From assembly GCA_030159075.1 (NCBI GenBank), contig BROG01000300.1, forward strand, positions 310,001-374,000: a stretch of DNA of 64,000 bases, read 5' to 3'. Position 1 is the stretch's first letter; each line of letters begins with the position of its first letter. This DNA comes from Atrina japonica. Lineage: Eukaryota; Mollusca; Bivalvia; Pterioida; Pinnidae. This document shows, in pieces, positions 61,388 through 64,000 of the stretch. The notes beneath the pieces are model-generated. The model did not search any database, was not told the origin of the DNA, and saw only the letters and a list, made by a program, of their open reading frames with translations. A program made the position numbers and the translations under genes.

Positions 61388-61655
61388 TTCCAGCTTTAAG
61401 GGGAAAACTTTACAACATTCAGATGATTTCCTGCAGTCACCTCGTTCTCAACAAGCTTCTCCTGGAGCTCTGGTCAAAGCAAGATCAATGTCCAGGTTGA
61501 ACAGTCCATTTGTATCACAAGAAATGACACCATTCACTTCCAGTCCATTCCAGCTGGATAGATCCTTACGGAACTTAAAGGGAAATCTTGAAGACAGTGA
61601 AAACAGAAGATGTGTGCTAATGCATAAACTAAAAGAGGCTCAAGACACGCTTGAG
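61388..61655 (+). CDS. Coding exon 3: Ser/Pro linker and start of coiled coil
   Basis: Two acceptors are possible: tttttgtag ending 61387 and ttccag ending 61393. Both join in frame to exon 2 (phase 2). The donor at 61656 is GTTGGT, weaker than the others, and the exon leaves in phase 0. Using 61388 the exon encodes residues 159-248. First comes a Ser/Pro-rich stretch with several proline-directed sites (QSPRS, ASPG, NSPF, SSPF). Then, from about QLDRSLRNLKGNLEDSENRR, a charged helix with leucines every 3-4 residues. This is the beginning of a long coiled coil that continues into exon 4. The arrangement (disordered Ser-rich N-terminus, then coiled coil) occurs in centrosomal and rootlet proteins, but I cannot name the family. 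Confidence 0.85.
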
Positions 61656-61799
61656 GTTGGTGGTTCTTTGATGTTGCAGTTATATGTACTGATTAGTTTA
61701 TTTTCCTGTTTCCATAGATATTGAACTCAATTACTCTTGTACATTGGCTGGTTTTCTCAAGCTCCTTGAGTAGGTATTAGGTGAATTACTCATCACACA

Positions 61800-62250
61800 T
61801 CCTTATCTCACATGAGCCCCTCAAGCACCTCCATATATTCCTCAAGTTAGTTACAGATCATAAGCCCCCCAAGCACCTCCATATATTCCTCAAGTTAGTT
61901 ACAGATCATAAGCCCCTCAAGCACCTCCATATATTCCTCACATCAGTTACAGATCATAAGCCCCTCAAGCACCTCCATATATTCCTCATGTTAGTTACAG
62001 ATCATAAGCCGCTCAAGCACCTCCATATATTCCTCACGTTAGTTACAGATCATAAGCCCCTCAAGCACCTCCATATATTCCTCACGTCAGTTACAGATCA
62101 TAAGCCCCTCAAGCACCTCCATATATTCCTCATGTTAGTTACAGATCATAAGCCCCTCAAGCACCTCCATATATTCCTCATGTTAGTTACAGATCATAAG
62201 CCCCTCAAGCACCTCCATATATTCCTCATGTTAGTTACAGATCATAAGTT
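61800..62250. repeat. 48-bp satellite array, about 9.5 units, just after exon 3
   Basis: Unit cctcaagcacctccat, atattcctcatgttag, ttacagatcataagcc. It lies 145 bp past the exon 3 donor. A 197-codon + frame covers it (LKHLHIFLMLVTDHKP repeats) because 48 is a multiple of three. That frame differs from the frame of exon 3 and has no splice sites. Confidence 0.95.
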
Positions 62251-62524
62251 GTCCAAGGAAGAGTCAGACAGCTCATGTAACTCTGTTATTTCTACAGATA
62301 GAAACTTGCGTATCTGTGTAACAGACAAGAAATATATATGTGATGTGATTTCAGTGTATCTAAGGGACATGTAATCACATTTCTTTTTATATGTGGATAC
62401 CTGATTGTTATCACAGGGCTCAATATCACCTGTTAATTTAGAAATTTAGGTTCCAGTTCAAATATGTAATACCGAATATTGTGTTTGATGTCAAATGAAA
62501 AAAATTTTTTTTTCAAATGGAATG

Positions 62525-63195
62525 ATTATTGTGCTAGTTTCACAAGTAGAATCGGTTAGTTAGATTTTGTATTTTCACAAGTAGAATTAGTTAGATTTTG
62601 TATTTTCACAAGTAGAATCAGTTAGATTTTGTAGTTTCACAAGTAGAATCAGTTAGATTTTGTATTTTCACAAGTAGAATCAGTTAGTTAGATTTTGTAG
62701 TTTCACAAGTAGAATCGGTTAGATTTTGTAGTTTCACAAGTAGAATCAATTAGATTTTGTAGTTTCACAAGTAGAATCAGTTAGATTTTGTATTTTCACA
62801 AGTAGAATCAGTTAGTTAGATTTTGTAGTTTCACAAGTAGAATCAGTTAGTTAGATTTTGTAGTTTCACAAGTAGAATCAGTTAGATTTTGTAGTTTCAC
62901 AAGTAGAATCGGTTAGTTAGATTTTGTAGTTTCACAAGTAGAATCAGTTAGATTTTGTAGTTTCACAAGTAGAATCAGTTAGATTTTGTAGTTTCACAAG
63001 TAGAATCAGTTAGTTAGATTTTGTAGTTTCACAAGTAGAATCAGTTAGTTAGATTTTGTAGTTTCACAAGTAGAATCAGTTAGATTTTGTAGTTTCACAA
63101 GTAGAATCAGTTAGTTAGATTTTGTAGTTTCACAAGTAGAATCGGTTGGTTAGATTTTGTAGTTTCACAAGTAGAATTGGTTTGTTACATTTTTT
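62525..63195. repeat. 31/35-bp satellite array, about 21 units
   Basis: Unit cacaagtagaatcagtt, agattttgtagttt. An extra tagt gives the 35-bp form. The two lengths are interspersed. Confidence 0.95.
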
Positions 63196-63485
63196 AGTGT
63201 TTTATTTACAATCTGCACCTGGAGAACAAAGGTTCAGAATTACCAAAACAAATTCTGGGTTCTGGACGTAATTGTCAAATGAAATAATCTTACATATTAC
63301 CTATGACATAATGGCTATACTTAAGACACAACTTAAAGTCAAGCATTGTATTCTTTGTTGTGTTTTGAAACAATAACCAATATGATCAATCATTACATAA
63401 TTTTACAACAGTATATACTGTTTGATATATTATCTCTAATATAAGCAGTGGTTTTGTGTTTAATATTTCACATCTTATTTTTCAG
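63196..63485 (+). other. Intron 3 end with acceptor of exon 4
   Basis: AT-rich; ends catcttatttttcag at 63485, a good polypyrimidine-AG acceptor. Confidence 0.7.
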
Positions 63486-63569
63486 CTTCAGAGTGACAGA
63501 CTTGCTAAAATAGAAAATGCAGCAAAAGGAAACTCCATCTTAGTTGAGGATTTAAGATTAAAAGAAAGG
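63486..63569 (+). CDS. Coding exon 4: coiled-coil segment
   Basis: 84 nt, phase 0 at both ends, between acceptor ttttcag and donor AGG|GTAAAA at 63570. It encodes 28 residues, LQSDRLAKIENAAKG to LVEDLRLKER. Leucines from exon 3 continue in heptad spacing across the junction (KL-KEAQDT-L-ELQSDR-L). A predicted coiled coil that continues unbroken over a splice junction supports both exon calls. The gene continues to the right of the window. Confidence 0.85.
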
Positions 63570-63639
63570 GTAAAAAATAAATACTCTAATTATCTATACT
63601 TTTTTGTAAGTGTTTAGTGATAAATGGATCATATACTGA

Positions 63640-64000
63640 TATAGCACCCTGTAAACATTAAGTTATCGGATACCCTGTAAGTGTTTTGTCAAAGCAAACC
63701 CTATAAGTGTTTAATAATAGAGTACCCTGTAAGTATTAAGTTATAGAGTACCCTGTAAGTGTTTAGTTATAGAGTACCCTGTAAGTGTTTAATAATAGAG
63801 TACCCTGTAAGTGTTAAGTTATAGAGTACCCTGTAAGTGTTAAGTTATAGAGTACCCTGTAAGTGTTTAGTTACAGAGTACCCTGTAAGTGTTAAGTTAT
63901 AGAGTACCCTGTAAGTGTTAAGTTATAGAGTACCTTGTAAGTGTTAAGTTATAGAGTACCCTGTAAGTGTTTAGTTACAGAGTACCCTGTATGTGTTAAG
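63640..64000. repeat. 26-bp satellite array running off the window, about 14 units visible
   Basis: Unit gtgttaagttatagag, taccctgtaa. Each unit junction reads ccTGTAAGTgtt, a 5' splice-site-like word. The array starts about 70 bp after the exon 4 donor. Confidence 0.95.

Noticed and set aside
61781..62374. 197-codon open frame as an extension of exon 3
   Set aside because: It is in a different frame from exon 3, consists of 48-bp repeats and has no splice junction; exon 3 joins well to exon 4.

Overview
The window looks like nuclear DNA of a marine invertebrate, most probably a bivalve mollusc. It is AT-rich, has many acatgta/tgtacatg-type words, and carries tRNA-derived SINEs whose 3' ends read like bivalve SINEs (cgttaaacaacaataaac and tatggcgtaaaac tails). 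It also has exceptionally abundant minisatellites. The organism call is inference from these signatures; no search was possible. There is no bacterial, organellar or viral gene content.

I can support only one protein-coding gene, on the + strand and running off the right edge. Its exons are 3925-4248 (first coding exon, ATG at 3925, exon probably entered by an acceptor at 3880), 54895-55046, 61388-61655 (or from 61394) and 63486-63569. Phases agree throughout (0, 2, 0, 0) and every exon has a recognisable donor and acceptor. The joined fragment is about 274-276 residues: a Ser-rich, proline-directed-site-rich disordered N-terminus, then the start of a leucine-heptad coiled coil. I do not recognise the family with certainty; a centrosomal or ciliary-rootlet-like coiled-coil protein is one possibility.

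Intron 1 is about 50.6 kb and makes up most of the window. It is packed with more than 25 unrelated tandem-repeat arrays (unit lengths 17 to about 110 bp, the largest 3.7, 3.4 and 1.3 kb). Between them lie SINEs of at least two families, foldback or MITE-like elements, and dinucleotide tracts. Introns 2, 3 and 4 each also carry an array. Nearly all long open frames in the window are by-products of arrays whose period is a multiple of three or which happen to lack stops.

The most interesting points are: (a) the end of exon 1 with its donor has been tandemly duplicated about ten times, creating three complete in-frame 33-36 nt microexon-like units; (b) the acceptor of exon 3 is a tandem TAG/CAG pair six bases apart which, with exon 2, adds or removes the last Ser of a DSGxxS motif, and a 45-nt phase-matched cassette-like copy of the exon start lies just upstream; (c) at 42.4-44.1 kb, local copies of unique sequence have had internal stretches replaced by CT microsatellite; (d) an intronic 31-bp satellite carries eleven copies of the consensus 5' splice site CAGGTAAGT; (e) several arrays have clearly grown from inside interspersed foldback elements, with an unexpanded copy elsewhere in the window.
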